DNA from: Rhodobacter sp.
GTDB lineage: Bacteria; Pseudomonadota; Alphaproteobacteria; Rhodobacterales; Rhodobacteraceae
Length of the DNA: 64,000 nucleotides
Assembly: GCA_027490955.1 (NCBI GenBank)
Contig: JAIXXB010000027.1
Span: 1 to 64,000, forward strand
Reading direction: 5' to 3'
Part shown: positions 8,108 through 16,491 of the stretch, piece by piece
How the letters are laid out: the number at the start of each line of letters is the position of its first letter
Position numbering within the stretch: position 1 is the first letter of the stretch
Program-made: the position numbers and the translations under genes
The notes under the pieces: model-generated
What the model saw: only the letters and a program-made list of their open reading frames with translations
What the model was told of the DNA's origin: nothing
The model's database searches: none

Positions 8108-8811
8108 CAGACAGACTCCCTTTTGCGAACGGTGCGCTGTTCGATGCGTTTTTCGTGGCTCCCTTGGATCAGGCGATGCACATAGATACCCGGCAGGTGG
8201 ATCGCATCAGGGTCTAGGCTGCCCAAGGGGACGATTTCTTCGACCTCGGCAATGCATACGCGCCCTGCCGTGGCCGCAGGCGGGTTGAAATTGCGCGCGG
8301 TCTTGCGGAATACAAGGTTGCCCGAAGGGTCGGCCTTCCACGCCTTTACAATCGATAAATCTGCGACAATGCCGCGTTCAAGGATATATTCTTGGCCATC
8401 GAATAGCTTAACCTCTTTGCCCTCGGCAATCACGGTTCCCACACCCGTTTTGGTGTAAAACCCCGCAATCCCTGCCCCGCCTGCGCGCAAACGCTCGGCC
8501 AGCGTGCCTTGGGGGTTGAATTCCAATTCCAATTCGCCCGACAGATATTGGCGCATGAATTCGGCATTTTCGCCCACATAGGACGAGATCATCTTTTTCA
8601 CCTGCCGCGTGGCCAGCAGCACGCCAAGGCCAAACCCATCGACACCTGCATTGTTCGAGGCAATGGTCAAATCTTTCGTGCCCGCTTTGCGGATGCCTTC
8701 GATCAGCAGTTCGGGAATGCCGCATAGGCCAAAACCACCCGCAGCAATCACCATTCCATCATGCAGCAGACCTTGCAGCGCGGCCTCTGCACTGGGAAAG
8801 ATTTTCTTCAT
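8107..8811 (-). CDS. scoA: Succinyl-CoA:3-ketoacid CoA-transferase, subunit A
   Basis: 234 residues from ATG 8811 ([20 protein letters not shown]). The longer open frame runs back through the tRNA gene region and is not coding. Family features: [51 protein letters not shown] and [15 protein letters not shown]. Together with scoB it makes the CoA-transferase used in acetoacetate or polyhydroxybutyrate breakdown. The stop overlaps the scoB start. Upstream, a divergent tRNA-Leu gene begins 157 bases away. Confidence 0.93.
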   Translation of the reverse strand: MKKIFPSAEAALQGLLHDGMVIAAGGFGLCGIPELLIEGIRKAGTKDLTIASNNAGVDGFGLGVLLATRQVKKMISSYVGENAEFMRQYLSGELELEFNPQGTLAERLRAGGAGIAGFYTKTGVGTVIAEGKEVKLFDGQEYILERGIVADLSIVKAWKADPSGNLVFRKTARNFNPPAATAGRVCIAEVEEIVPLGSLDPDAIHLPGIYVHRLIQGSHEKRIEQRTVRKRESV

Positions 8812-8967
8812 GAAAAACCCCTTTGCAACCTCTTTGCGGTATATGTGCGCGGGCGGGTCGGGGATGTCAATTCGCCGCCCGTCAGGGCATTTGGCCCCGA
8901 TGACCCCAACCCGCCCGCGCGCACCCTTGCGGTGGCCGATGCGAACGCTATGCTGCACGCGCCCGCT

Positions 8968-9053
8968 GCCCGCGTGGTGAAATGGTAGACACAGGAGACT
9001 TAAAATCTCTAGGCCGTATGGCCGTGCCGGTTCAAGTCCGGCCGCGGGCACCA
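8968..9053 (+). tRNA. tRNA-Leu (anticodon UAA)
   Basis: An 86-base cloverleaf: acceptor GCCCGCG (8968-8974) pairs with CGCGGGC (9043-9049), followed by A and an encoded CCA (9051-9053). The anticodon stem GGAGA/TCTCT encloses the loop CTTAAAA with anticodon TAA. A long variable arm (AGGCCGTATGGCC region) marks a class II tRNA, and GGTTCAAGTCC is the T arm. Confidence 0.95.
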
Positions 9054-9235
9054 AAGCGGGCGCTGCAGGTTGCGCGCCACGCCTTGCCATCGCAGATAGG
9101 TTGCAAGTGGGCCGCGATTGTGTGACTTTTGCCCATGATTGGCAGGATTAAAGGCGCTTTTGCGCCGTATTTCTTGACTTTTGTTTGGGGCAATCCTAGC
9201 CATTTGCCACAGAATTTTATCGCGAGGGACACAAA

Positions 9236-9556
9236 ATGAAACTGAAATCCATGATTGTCGCAGCATCGATGATCGCTGCGGCCCCTGCATTTGCAGAAGA
9301 TTTGGTCATCACCATCAACAACACCTCTTCTTTGGCACTGGCGCAATTCTTCACCTCGCCTGCAGATGTGGGTGATTGGGAAGAAGACGTGTTTGGCGAT
9401 GGCATCCTGCCCCCTGGCAACACTGTGGACGTGACCATTGCCGATGGGCGCGAGCAGTGCATTTACGATCTGAAATTCGTGATGGAATCGGGCCAAGAAA
9501 TCGTCGGCACGCAAGATATGTGCGAAGAGCCGACCTTTACCCTGTCGGACAATTAA
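9236..9556 (+). CDS. Small secreted hypothetical protein
   Basis: 106 residues with a Sec signal peptide (MKLKSMIVAASMIAAAPAFA, cleavage after AFA at 20). The mature part of about 86 residues is acidic, with two cysteines (in REQCIYDL and DMCEEP) that could form one disulfide. It reads like a small periplasmic beta-rich protein of the kind common in Rhodobacteraceae and without assigned function. ATG 9236 follows a GAGGGACACAA ribosome-binding site. Lies between tRNA-Leu and the rhomboid gene; no functional link is visible. Confidence 0.8.
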   Translation: MKLKSMIVAASMIAAAPAFAEDLVITINNTSSLALAQFFTSPADVGDWEEDVFGDGILPPGNTVDVTIADGREQCIYDLKFVMESGQEIVGTQDMCEEPTFTLSDN

Positions 9557-9661
9557 TCGGCATTCGCAAATGACACATGGCCGCAGCGCACTCTGCGGCC
9601 ATGCGTTTGCGCGCCTGCCAGTTTCGCTTGACCCAACAGACAGAATCGCCGAACCTAGCGC

Positions 9662-10411
9662 ATGTTTCCGATCCGCGATCATAACACGTCAGGGCGGCGC
9701 GCCTATGTGACCTATGGGCTGTTGATTGCCAATGTGGTGATCTTTTTGGCCTATTGGGGCACCATCCCCGATGAAGAAAGCCTATATGGCTTTTTCTACA
9801 CCTACGGCCTTGTGCCAGCCTATATCACCCAAACTGGCATTTTCAGTGAAAACGGCTTTGATTACGGGGTGGTCACCCATATGTTTTTGCACGGCGGTTG
9901 GGGCCATTTGCTGGGCAATATGCTGTTTTTGTGGATTTTTGGCGACAATATGGAAGACGCCTTTGGCCATAGAAACTTTGCCGCCTTTTATCTGGCTTCG
10001 GGGTTTTGTGCAGCGGCATTTCAGTATTTCGCTGACCCAAGCGCAGATATCCCAATGGTCGGCGCGTCTGGCGCGATTGCAGGGGTTTTGGGCGGCTACC
10101 TGCTGCTATACCCCAAGGCGCGGGTGGATATTTTGTTCATTTTCATCATCTTTTTCCGCATCTTTGCGATTCCCGCATGGATCGTGCTGGGCGTGTGGTT
10201 TGGCCTGCAACTGATCTCCAGCGGCGCAGATGATGGCGTGGCCTATATGGCCCATATCGGCGGGTTTATTGGCGGGGCGGCCATGGCGGGGGTCTATCTG
10301 ATCCGCCACGGCGGGCGCGGGTTTTGGGCGGCGAATGCTGGCGCGCCGCCGCATCCCGTGGCCGAATATCCCATTGCCCGCACATCCATTCCGCGCGTTG
10401 GACGCAAGTGA
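9662..10411 (+). CDS. Rhomboid-family intramembrane serine protease
   Basis: 249 residues with about six membrane segments. The catalytic serine is in VGASGAIAG (Ser136) and the paired histidine in YMAHIGGFIGG. HLLGN (82-86) carries the conserved His and Asn of the oxyanion region, and the preceding long loop FLHGGWGH is typical. Rhomboids cut membrane proteins within or next to their transmembrane helix; the substrate here is unknown. The stop overlaps the next gene's start (TGATG), so the two are translated together. Start ATG is close to the sequence MFPIRDHN, a standard beginning for this family. Confidence 0.92.
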   Translation: MFPIRDHNTSGRRAYVTYGLLIANVVIFLAYWGTIPDEESLYGFFYTYGLVPAYITQTGIFSENGFDYGVVTHMFLHGGWGHLLGNMLFLWIFGDNMEDAFGHRNFAAFYLASGFCAAAFQYFADPSADIPMVGASGAIAGVLGGYLLLYPKARVDILFIFIIFFRIFAIPAWIVLGVWFGLQLISSGADDGVAYMAHIGGFIGGAAMAGVYLIRHGGRGFWAANAGAPPHPVAEYPIARTSIPRVGRK

Positions 10412-10812
10412 TGGCCCTGCCAGATGGCACCGCGCCACTTTTGGGCCAATGCCATTGTGGGGCTGTGCAGGTGCGCGTGACCTTAGCGGGCGGATTTGCC
10501 CGCGCGCGGCGCTGTGATTGCAGCTATTGCGCGCGGCGCGGCGCTATCATGGTTTCGGCGCAGATGGAAGATGTGACCATTTTGCAAGGGGGCGAAAACC
10601 TATCACTGTACCAATGGGGCACGCGCGCGGCAAAGCATTGGTTTTGCAAGACCTGCGGGATTTACACTCATCACCAGCGCAGGTCTAACCCGCAGCAATT
10701 TGGGGTGAATGTGGCGATATTGGCGGGGGTGAACCCGCGCGATTTGGGCGATGTGCCTTGGGTGGATGGGGTGAACCATCCCGCCGACAGGCCCGTTACT
10801 CGCCGCGAATAA
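10411..10812 (+). CDS. GFA-family (CENP-V/GFA domain) zinc-binding protein
   Basis: 133 residues from the ATG at 10411 that overlaps the rhomboid stop. Zinc-binding cysteines are visible in GQCHCGAVQV, CDCSYCARRG and FCKTCGIYTHH, the pattern of the glutathione-dependent formaldehyde-activating (GFA/CENP-V) fold. Members bind zinc and sometimes form S-hydroxymethylglutathione from formaldehyde and glutathione, but most are uncharacterised, so an enzymatic role is not claimed. The 3' end overlaps the convergent suhB gene by 17 bases. Confidence 0.88.
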   Translation: MALPDGTAPLLGQCHCGAVQVRVTLAGGFARARRCDCSYCARRGAIMVSAQMEDVTILQGGENLSLYQWGTRAAKHWFCKTCGIYTHHQRRSNPQQFGVNVAILAGVNPRDLGDVPWVDGVNHPADRPVTRRE

Positions 10813-11584
10813 TTTTGGTGAACCCTGCAAACAGCGGGTCATTGGCGCAGATCACCCCGCCCGTTTGCAAAACATCCGCGCCCTCGCGGATGGGGGCCAC
10901 CATGCCGCCCGCTTCGCGCACAATCAACAGACCTGCGGCGATATCCCAAGGTTTCAACTCGCGCTCCCAATAGCCATCATAGCGCCCTGCTGCGACATAG
11001 GCCAAATCAAGGCTGGCCGCACCCCAACGCCGCACGCCCGCGCAGACAGGCATCAGGCGCGCAAGATCGGCCATGGTGGCGGGCAGGGTTTTCTTGGACG
11101 CAAAAGGAATGCCCGTGGCAAAAATCGCCTCGATCATCTTGTGCCGCCCCGACACGCGCAAACGGCGGTCATTCATCCACGCGCCCGCGCCCTTTTCGGC
11201 GACGAACATCTCGTCCTTGGCGGCATCAAACACCACGCCTGCCACGATCTCGCCCTTATGCTCTAGCGCAATCGACACAGCCCAATGCGGCAAGCCGTGC
11301 AGGAAATTGGTCGTGCCATCCAGCGGGTCAACAATCCAGCGCCGTGTAGGGTCGGCCCCGTCCGAGCCGCCCGTCTCTTCGCCCAGCCAGCCATAGGTGG
11401 GGCGCGCGCCCATCAAATCTTCTTTGATCATCGCCTCGGCGGCTTGGTCAGCCTTCGAGACAAAATCCCCCGGCCCCTTGCTAGAGACCTGAAGCTGTTC
11501 AACCTCGCGAAAGTCTTTGACCAGCGATTTGCCCGCGCGGCGTGCGGCCTTGATCATCAGGTTCAGGTTGGCGCTGCCTTGCAT
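10796..11584 (-). CDS. suhB: Inositol monophosphatase family protein
   Basis: 262 residues, normal for the family. Metal-binding motifs of the Li+-sensitive phosphatases: GEETGG (motif around Glu70), WIVDPLDGTTNFLHGLPHW (metal-binding DPLDGT), and a C-terminal KPWDIAAGLLIVREAGG. Hydrolyses inositol-1-phosphate or related sugar phosphates; in proteobacteria SuhB also works in rRNA antitermination. Transcribed alone; 3' end overlaps GFA gene. The name suhB rests on family membership only. Confidence 0.9.
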   Translation of the reverse strand: MQGSANLNLMIKAARRAGKSLVKDFREVEQLQVSSKGPGDFVSKADQAAEAMIKEDLMGARPTYGWLGEETGGSDGADPTRRWIVDPLDGTTNFLHGLPHWAVSIALEHKGEIVAGVVFDAAKDEMFVAEKGAGAWMNDRRLRVSGRHKMIEAIFATGIPFASKKTLPATMADLARLMPVCAGVRRWGAASLDLAYVAAGRYDGYWERELKPWDIAAGLLIVREAGGMVAPIREGADVLQTGGVICANDPLFAGFTKIIRGE

Positions 11585-11705
11585 GGGGAAACCTCGGTTA
11601 TATCAGGGCCTGCGCATACACGGGCAAGGGGCAGTTGTGAAGGGGGGCAAAACCCAATCGCACGCACAGATGCGCGCGGCCGCCGTGCCGCCCCCGCAGG
11701 CTTGC

Positions 11706-11770
11706 GCGGGCGTTCGGGGCTGAAAAAGGTCCACTGGACCTTTTTCGCGCATATGCGCCACCCCTCACCC
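11706..11770. repeat. Intergenic bidirectional terminator cassette, copy 2
   Basis: The same 16-base core as at 551 (11706-11721) precedes a bidirectional terminator hairpin (11723-11745, AAAAAGGTCCA with TGGACCTTTTT), a palindromic GCGCATATGCGC stem and CCCCTCACCC. It sits right behind the stop of the minus-strand lytic transglycosylase gene. Stem bases differ from copy 1 but remain paired on both sides. Confidence 0.75.
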
Positions 11771-12625
11771 TTCTGAGATCACCTTAAACACACAGGGATC
11801 GCTGACCAGCATCGGCGGGGTGGCGCACAGGCCGCTGGCCACTGTCCATGCGGCCAGAACTTTGGGCACGTAATCGCGTGTCTCGGCATAGGGCGGCACG
11901 CCGTCATTGGCGCGCACGGCCCCCTCGCCCGCATTATAGGCCGCCAGCACCATCAGCGGGTCGCGATCAAACTCGGTCATCAGCCAATCCAAATAGGCGA
12001 CCCCGCCTTTAATATTCTGCGCCACATCTTTGGCATCGCTGACGCCAAAGCGTGCCGCCGTGGCGGGGATCAGTTGCATCAACCCCTCGGCCCCTTTGGG
12101 GCTGACCGCATCAGGCTGACCGCCGCTTTCAATGCCCATCACCGCCAGCACCAGCGCGGGCGAGACCTGCGTGCCAATCGTCGCCTTCAGAATCTCTTTG
12201 CCATAGGTCTGCGCAAGGCCCTGCATCGCCTGCATGCGCGGCGCGCCCACCATCGCGCCCTTTGGCCCCTGCGCCAGCGCCACCAGCGCCTCGTTAAAGC
12301 GGCCCGCCATTTTGCCCCGCGCGGGATCGACACTGTCCCAATACCACGCATAAGTGGCAGTGCTGGGGTCAGCATCTGGCGCGATCAGATCGACAGGATC
12401 ATCGGGGCGCTTCAACTCTACCTTCGGCAATAATGCCAAAAGCCGCGCCTGTTCGGCAGGGTCAATCTGCACTGTGATCCGCTTGCCGGGGATAGGATCG
12501 CCCACTTTCACCCGCTTAAAGGTGAAATCTGGGCGCGCAGACGCATCTTGTGCCAGCGCCACGCCGCTGCCGAACACCGCGCAGGCGATTCCCGCCGCCG
12601 CCAGATAGATTCGAATGCCTGTCAT
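11765..12625 (-). CDS. Lytic transglycosylase (SLT domain), secreted
   Basis: 286 residues. Signal peptide of about 26 residues ending VALAQ. The C-terminal half is an SLT/goose-lysozyme domain: VMGIESGGQPDAVSPKGAEG with the catalytic glutamate in GIES, then LMQLIPATAARFGV and VLAAYNAGEGAV. It cleaves the peptidoglycan glycan strand in the periplasm. It is divergent from the tad pilus locus and could open the wall for pilus assembly, although such genes also occur independently. A bidirectional terminator lies just past the stop. Confidence 0.9.
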   Translation of the reverse strand: MTGIRIYLAAAGIACAVFGSGVALAQDASARPDFTFKRVKVGDPIPGKRITVQIDPAEQARLLALLPKVELKRPDDPVDLIAPDADPSTATYAWYWDSVDPARGKMAGRFNEALVALAQGPKGAMVGAPRMQAMQGLAQTYGKEILKATIGTQVSPALVLAVMGIESGGQPDAVSPKGAEGLMQLIPATAARFGVSDAKDVAQNIKGGVAYLDWLMTEFDRDPLMVLAAYNAGEGAVRANDGVPPYAETRDYVPKVLAAWTVASGLCATPPMLVSDPCVFKVISEG

Positions 12626-12982
12626 ATCCCCGCTTTGCGGATGATGCGTTTATTCTGCTTGCGGTAGAATCGCAGAATCGCGCGCAAATATCCACCAAAA
12701 TCGGTGTTTTTTGCCCAATTCCCGCCCAGATTGCGCCAAAGCGCACCCGCAGATTGGGCATGATTAAGAAAACTTTCATTTTCTTTTCGTTTATTTTCAA
12801 ACGCTTAGATAATTTTCCCCCCGAAATCACCCTTGGCGCGAAAATGCCCTGTTTCGATCCAATTCTTGCCACGCAGCGCAGGCTATATGTGCCTACCGAA
12901 GACGAGCAGAAGCGAAACAGAGGTTGCTTCGAGGCGCGCGTTGTCGGGTTAACCTGAGCAAACCCAAGAAAGGGATACTACC
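12626..12982. other. 357-bp divergent intergenic region upstream of the tad locus
   Basis: Separates the lytic transglycosylase from the first pilin gene. I find no credible ORF. The middle (about 12765-12815) is strikingly AT-rich compared with the surroundings and is a likely site for promoter and regulator binding. A dyad of GCCCAATT (about 12713) and ATTGGGC (about 12753) is present. No match to a named regulator site was recognised. Confidence 0.5.
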
Positions 12983-13147
12983 ATGAACATGATCAAAAAT
13001 CTGATGGCTGCTTTCGCAAAAGACGAATCTGGCGCTGTGACCGTTGACTGGGTCGTTCTGACCGCTGCTGTTGTTGGTCTGGGCGGCGTGGCTGTGGGCG
13101 CTGTTTCGGGCCAATTGGCTGGCGGCGCTGCAGGCCTGTTCTCGTAA
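12983..13147 (+). CDS. flp: Flp-family type IVb pilin (short)
   Basis: 54 residues. Short basic leader, then DESGAVTVDWVVLTAAVVG, a class IVb prepilin-like cleavage and hydrophobic segment, and a glycine/alanine-rich end. Expected cut after the glycine in SGAVTVDW. Canonical Flp pilins have Glu-Tyr five and six residues after the cut; here Asp-Trp is found. It is the first gene of the tad locus and is followed by a strong terminator, so it is probably made in excess over the assembly genes. Ribosome-binding site AAGAAAGGG lies upstream of ATG 12983. Confidence 0.85.
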   Translation: MNMIKNLMAAFAKDESGAVTVDWVVLTAAVVGLGGVAVGAVSGQLAGGAAGLFS

Positions 13148-13175
13148 GCTTCGGCTGCGATACAGACATCGCATT

Positions 13176-13210
13176 AAAGACCGCGTTCAGGACAGAACGC
13201 GGTCTTTTTC
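13176..13210 (+). terminator. Strong intrinsic terminator after the flp pilin gene
   Basis: AAAGACCGCGTTC (13176-13188) pairs perfectly with GAACGCGGTCTTT (13195-13207) around a 6-base loop and is followed by T residues. It separates the pilin gene from the rest of the locus and would lower downstream expression, as is usual for abundant pilin genes. Confidence 0.9.
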
Positions 13211-13350
13211 TATTTGAAATCAGCAATTTATCACCCCGCAAGGCGAAGCGATTTTTCATAAGTTGACCATGGTTTTGCCCCAGTTTCACCACCTTTTCGG
13301 GCAAGGTTACACCGAACACCCGATGGGGCAGTGCAAGTGTAGAGGTTGAA

Positions 13351-13584
13351 ATGACAGATCCCATATCCACAGCCGCGGCAAAAGGCGCGGACGGGCCAAA
13401 GATGCCAAAGCCGCGCGGGCGCAAGGCACGGCGCTTGCCCACCAAGGCAAGGTTTTGGCGCGACGAGGCTGGCGCGATCACCGCCGATTGGCTTGCGCTT
13501 TCGTTGGCCATTGCGGGGATGGTTGCTGCCTTCATCGCCACCTTCACACCCATTCTCGAGGCGGGGGCCTCGGGCATATTCTGA
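13351..13584 (+). CDS. Second Flp-like pilin or minor pseudopilin
   Basis: 77 residues. A long basic leader of about 40 residues rich in Lys/Arg and Pro, then RDEAGAITADWLALSLAIAG, again with Asp-Trp at the positions of the usual Glu-Tyr after the cleavage glycine, then a hydrophobic helix and a short tail. It looks like a minor pilin or a divergent TadE-type pseudopilin. The strongly basic leader is unlike the first pilin. It lies between the terminator and cpaB. No experimental role known to me. Confidence 0.7.
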   Translation: MTDPISTAAAKGADGPKMPKPRGRKARRLPTKARFWRDEAGAITADWLALSLAIAGMVAAFIATFTPILEAGASGIF

Positions 13585-13661
13585 CCACAGATGCCAAGGT
13601 TTCACTGCGGCCTTTGGCCCCTTGGCCCCTTGGCGCGATGTTTTGACAAAGGATCACCACG

Positions 13662-14507
13662 ATGCGCGCGATTTTCGGTTTGGTTTTTGTTGTAGGGCTG
13701 GCTTTGGCTGGCGCGGCTGTGTTTTTGGCCAAGTCCTATCTGGGCCAGCAAGAGGCCGCCGCCGCCTTTCAGGCCGAAGTGATGCAGCGCACGGGCGGCT
13801 TGGTCGAAATGATCGTTGCCGCAAAGCCCAAGGATTACGGCGACACGCTTGTGCCCGAAGATATTCAAACCATCCTCTGGCCCAAAAACGCCCTGCCCGA
13901 AGGCGTCTTCACCGATAAGGCCGCGCTTTTCCCCGAAAATGACACGGCCCCGCGCTATATCACCCGCAGGATCGAGGCATTCGAGCCGATTTTATCTGTC
14001 AAAGTCACCGAACCTGGCCAACAGGCGGGCCTGAATGGCGCGCTGGAACCCGGGATGCGGGCCTTTGCCATCAATGTGGCTGTGTCTGATCTGCTGCAAG
14101 TGGGCGATCATGTGGATTTGTATTGGACGGGCGTCCCATCGACAGGCGGGGCCGAATTGACCCGCCTGATTGAAAGCCGCCTTAAGATCATCGCGATTGA
14201 CCGCCAAGTTGACGAAGGCCTGTCCGATGGCACGATCACCCAGCGCTCGCTGACAGTGGCGGTGACCCCGCAGCAAGTGGGCCGCTTGGCCCAAGCGCAG
14301 GCCACGGGCAAATTGGTGACATCGCTGGTCGGGCTGGAAGACACCACCCAAGGCGGCGCTGTGGAAATTGACAGCAATGGGCTGCTGGGCATTTCGGCCC
14401 CCACCCCCGAACCCATCGCCGAAGCTGCCCCCGCGCCCAAGATTTGCACCATCCGCACCCGCAAGGGCGGCGATGTGGTGGAAATTCCCATCCCCTGCTC
14501 GAACTAG
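13662..14507 (+). CDS. cpaB: Flp pilus assembly protein CpaB/RcpC
   Basis: 281 residues. N-terminal membrane anchor (about 1-22, VFVVGLALAGAAVFLAKSYLG) followed by a periplasmic part with a SAF-like domain (about 45-110: AKPKDYGDTLVPEDIQTILW) and an RcpC/CpaB domain (VGDHVDLYWTGVP, LTVAVTPQQVGRLAQAQATG). Works with the secretin in the outer-membrane complex of the Tad secretion system. A cysteine pair closes the C-terminus (KICTIRTRKG and IPIPCSN). Start codon ATG follows AAAGGATCACC. Confidence 0.92.
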   Translation: MRAIFGLVFVVGLALAGAAVFLAKSYLGQQEAAAAFQAEVMQRTGGLVEMIVAAKPKDYGDTLVPEDIQTILWPKNALPEGVFTDKAALFPENDTAPRYITRRIEAFEPILSVKVTEPGQQAGLNGALEPGMRAFAINVAVSDLLQVGDHVDLYWTGVPSTGGAELTRLIESRLKIIAIDRQVDEGLSDGTITQRSLTVAVTPQQVGRLAQAQATGKLVTSLVGLEDTTQGGAVEIDSNGLLGISAPTPEPIAEAAPAPKICTIRTRKGGDVVEIPIPCSN

Positions 14508-14671
14508 GGGGGGCGGGTGCAGGCGCAAATCTGCGATTGCACCTGATGCAGAAATGCCGCGCGCGGCCTACCACATGCGGTGGGGCCGCGCGCAGCCGCA
14601 CCAAGCCCTAGCGCATTGCGGCGGGCATTTGGCGCAAAACATGTGAAAGACGGCGTCCAAGGTTTTGATTC

Positions 14672-14685
14672 TTGATTAAAATCAA
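14672..14685. promoter_or_regulatory. Perfect FNR/FnrL-type box upstream of cpaC
   Basis: TTGAT (14672-14676), TAAA, ATCAA (14681-14685) matches the FNR/Anr/FnrL consensus TTGAT-N4-ATCAA without mismatch, 75 bases before the cpaC start. It also overlaps a possible promoter (TTGATT at 14672, then 17 bases, then CACAAT), so its position relative to transcription start, and thus activation or repression, is open. Confidence 0.6.
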
Positions 14686-14759
14686 CAAATGCGGCACAAT
14701 CAGGATCGGAGTGGGCGCTTAAGGCCCAACCCAAAGGCGAGAGCGAAAGGGCAGATCAA

Positions 14760-16148
14760 ATGCGGATGCGTGATCTATTTGGCGCGGGCGTGCTGGGCGT
14801 TGGCCTGTGCTTTGCCGTGCCACAGGCATTGGGCGCACAGACGCTGCGGGTGATGCAAGGCACAGCATCGGAACCTTTGAACGTGCCCATGAACCGCGCC
14901 GTTGTGGTGGAAAGCGAAGTTGCCTTTGCCGAGGTTTCCATCGCCAACCCCGGCATTGCCGATATCTCGACCCTTTCGGATAAATCGATTTATGTGCTGG
15001 GCAAAACGCCTGGCCGTACCACGATGACGCTGCTATCGCCCGATGGCAAACTGATTTCCAACGTCGATGTGCAAGTCACCCCCGACATCGCCGAGTTTAA
15101 AGAGCGCCTGAAGCAAATCTTACCCGGCGAGCCGATCGAAGTGCGCACAGCCAATGATGGGATCGTGCTGTCTGGCACTGTGTCATCGACCGCCAAGTTG
15201 GATTTGGCGCTGGATTTGGCCAGCCGCTATGCGCCTGATCGCATTTCCAACCTGATGACTGTGGGCGGCACGCAGCAAGTGATGCTGAAAGTGCGCTTTG
15301 CTGAAATGCAGCGTTCGGTGTCAAAAACCATCGCCTCTTCGCTGGCGGCGGCAAACCTTGGCACCTCTATTGAAACGGGCCAATGGCTATCGGGCAACAA
15401 CGGGCTGTCCAATCCGCGTGTCGCCACGACCACAGGCATGGAAGGCGCGGCTGTGTTGGGCGGCGCTTTGGGCAGTTTGCAGTTTTCCGTCCTGCTTGAA
15501 GCGCTGGAAAGCAAAGGCGTTGTGCGCACTTTGGCCGAGCCGAACCTAACAGCCCTTTCGGGACAGCAGGCCAAGTTTTTGGCAGGGGGCGAATATCCCG
15601 TGCCTGTTGCCCAGCAGGGCGGGCAAATCACAGTCGAGTTTAAGCCCTTTGGCGTCGAGTTGAATTTTGTGCCCACTGTCGTCGATGGCGATTTGATCAA
15701 TCTGGTGATTGATGCCGCCGTCTCGTCGATTGACACGACCAATACGCTGAACACGGGCGATTTGACGATCAGCTCGTTCAAGCGGCGGCAAACTTCGACC
15801 ACTGTGGAAATGCGCGATGGCGAAAGTTTTGCCATCGCGGGGCTGCTGCAAGATGATTTTCGCAATTTGAACGGGCAAATTCCCTTTCTTGGCGATTTGC
15901 CCGTGCTGGGCGCGTTGTTTCGCAGTTCGGCCTATCAGCGGGCGCAGACCGAGCTGGTCATCATCGTCACGCCGCATCTGGTCACGCCCACGCGCGGGGC
16001 GGCCATGGCCCTGCCCACCGACCGCGTGCGCATTCCAACCGAGGCCGAGTTCTTTTTGCTGGGCCGCACCGAAGGCAAACAAAAAGGCCCCGCAGGCGAG
16101 GTGGCACGCCAAGATTTCAGCGGCTCCTATGGCTATGTGATGGAGTAA
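14760..16148 (+). CDS. cpaC: Type II/IV secretin of the Tad pilus (CpaC/RcpA)
   Basis: 462 residues with a signal peptide (cleaved near LGAQT at about 26). An N-terminal BON/pilus-specific domain (VVVESEVAFAEVSIANPGIAD) is followed by the secretin core: VRTLAEPNLTALSGQQAKFLAGGEYPVPV, then the diagnostic RQTSTTVEMRDGESFAIAGLL and FRSSAYQRAQTELVIIVTPHLV. It forms the outer-membrane channel of the pilus. An intergenic region of 252 bp with an FNR-type box precedes it, so it may start its own transcription unit within the locus. Confidence 0.94.
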   Translation: MRMRDLFGAGVLGVGLCFAVPQALGAQTLRVMQGTASEPLNVPMNRAVVVESEVAFAEVSIANPGIADISTLSDKSIYVLGKTPGRTTMTLLSPDGKLISNVDVQVTPDIAEFKERLKQILPGEPIEVRTANDGIVLSGTVSSTAKLDLALDLASRYAPDRISNLMTVGGTQQVMLKVRFAEMQRSVSKTIASSLAAANLGTSIETGQWLSGNNGLSNPRVATTTGMEGAAVLGGALGSLQFSVLLEALESKGVVRTLAEPNLTALSGQQAKFLAGGEYPVPVAQQGGQITVEFKPFGVELNFVPTVVDGDLINLVIDAAVSSIDTTNTLNTGDLTISSFKRRQTSTTVEMRDGESFAIAGLLQDDFRNLNGQIPFLGDLPVLGALFRSSAYQRAQTELVIIVTPHLVTPTRGAAMALPTDRVRIPTEAEFFLLGRTEGKQKGPAGEVARQDFSGSYGYVME

Positions 16149-16152
16149 GGCG

Positions 16153-16491
16153 ATGAAACGTCCATATGCACGCCCCGCAGCCCTGACTGCAGCCCTGACC
16201 GCAGCCCTGACCGCAGCCCTGCTGGTAAGCGGCTGTAATCAATACACCTTTAACCGCGAGTCGGGCGATATGGATTCGGGCAGCTTTGGCAATGCCACGA
16301 TGGAAAACACGTTGCTGGCCACGGGCCAGCTTCAACCGCAGATGAGTTATGACAAATACGATCCCGCCCGCGCAGGCACTTTGCTGAACGGCAAATATGC
16401 CGCAGGCATTTGGCAGGGCTACATCGCAGGTGCCTCGACCCAGCATATCGGCACGGCCAGCACCAGCGCCGAAAGCAGCAGCGAAAACTAA
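16153..16491 (+). CDS. Tad-locus lipoprotein (CpaD-position), with tandem-repeat signal peptide
   Basis: 112 residues. A lipoprotein signal ends in LLVSGC, and the hydrophobic core is built from a 12-bp tandem repeat giving ALTA ALTA ALTA. The mature part of about 80 residues is Ser/Asn-rich and ends in ESSSEN; no domain recognised. It sits between secretin and cpaE, where other loci have cpaD, which suggests a pilotin-like outer-membrane lipoprotein, but no CpaD similarity is evident. Starts 4 bases after cpaC. Confidence 0.75.
   Translation: MKRPYARPAALTAALTAALTAALLVSGCNQYTFNRESGDMDSGSFGNATMENTLLATGQLQPQMSYDKYDPARAGTLLNGKYAAGIWQGYIAGASTQHIGTASTSAESSSEN
16177..16221 (+). repeat. 12-bp tandem repeat inside a signal peptide
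   Basis: Units at 16177-16188, 16189-16200, 16201-16212 and a partial at 16213-16221 (GCAGCCCTGACY). The unit is a multiple of three, so copy changes would lengthen or shorten the signal peptide by four residues without breaking the frame. Confidence 0.95.
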
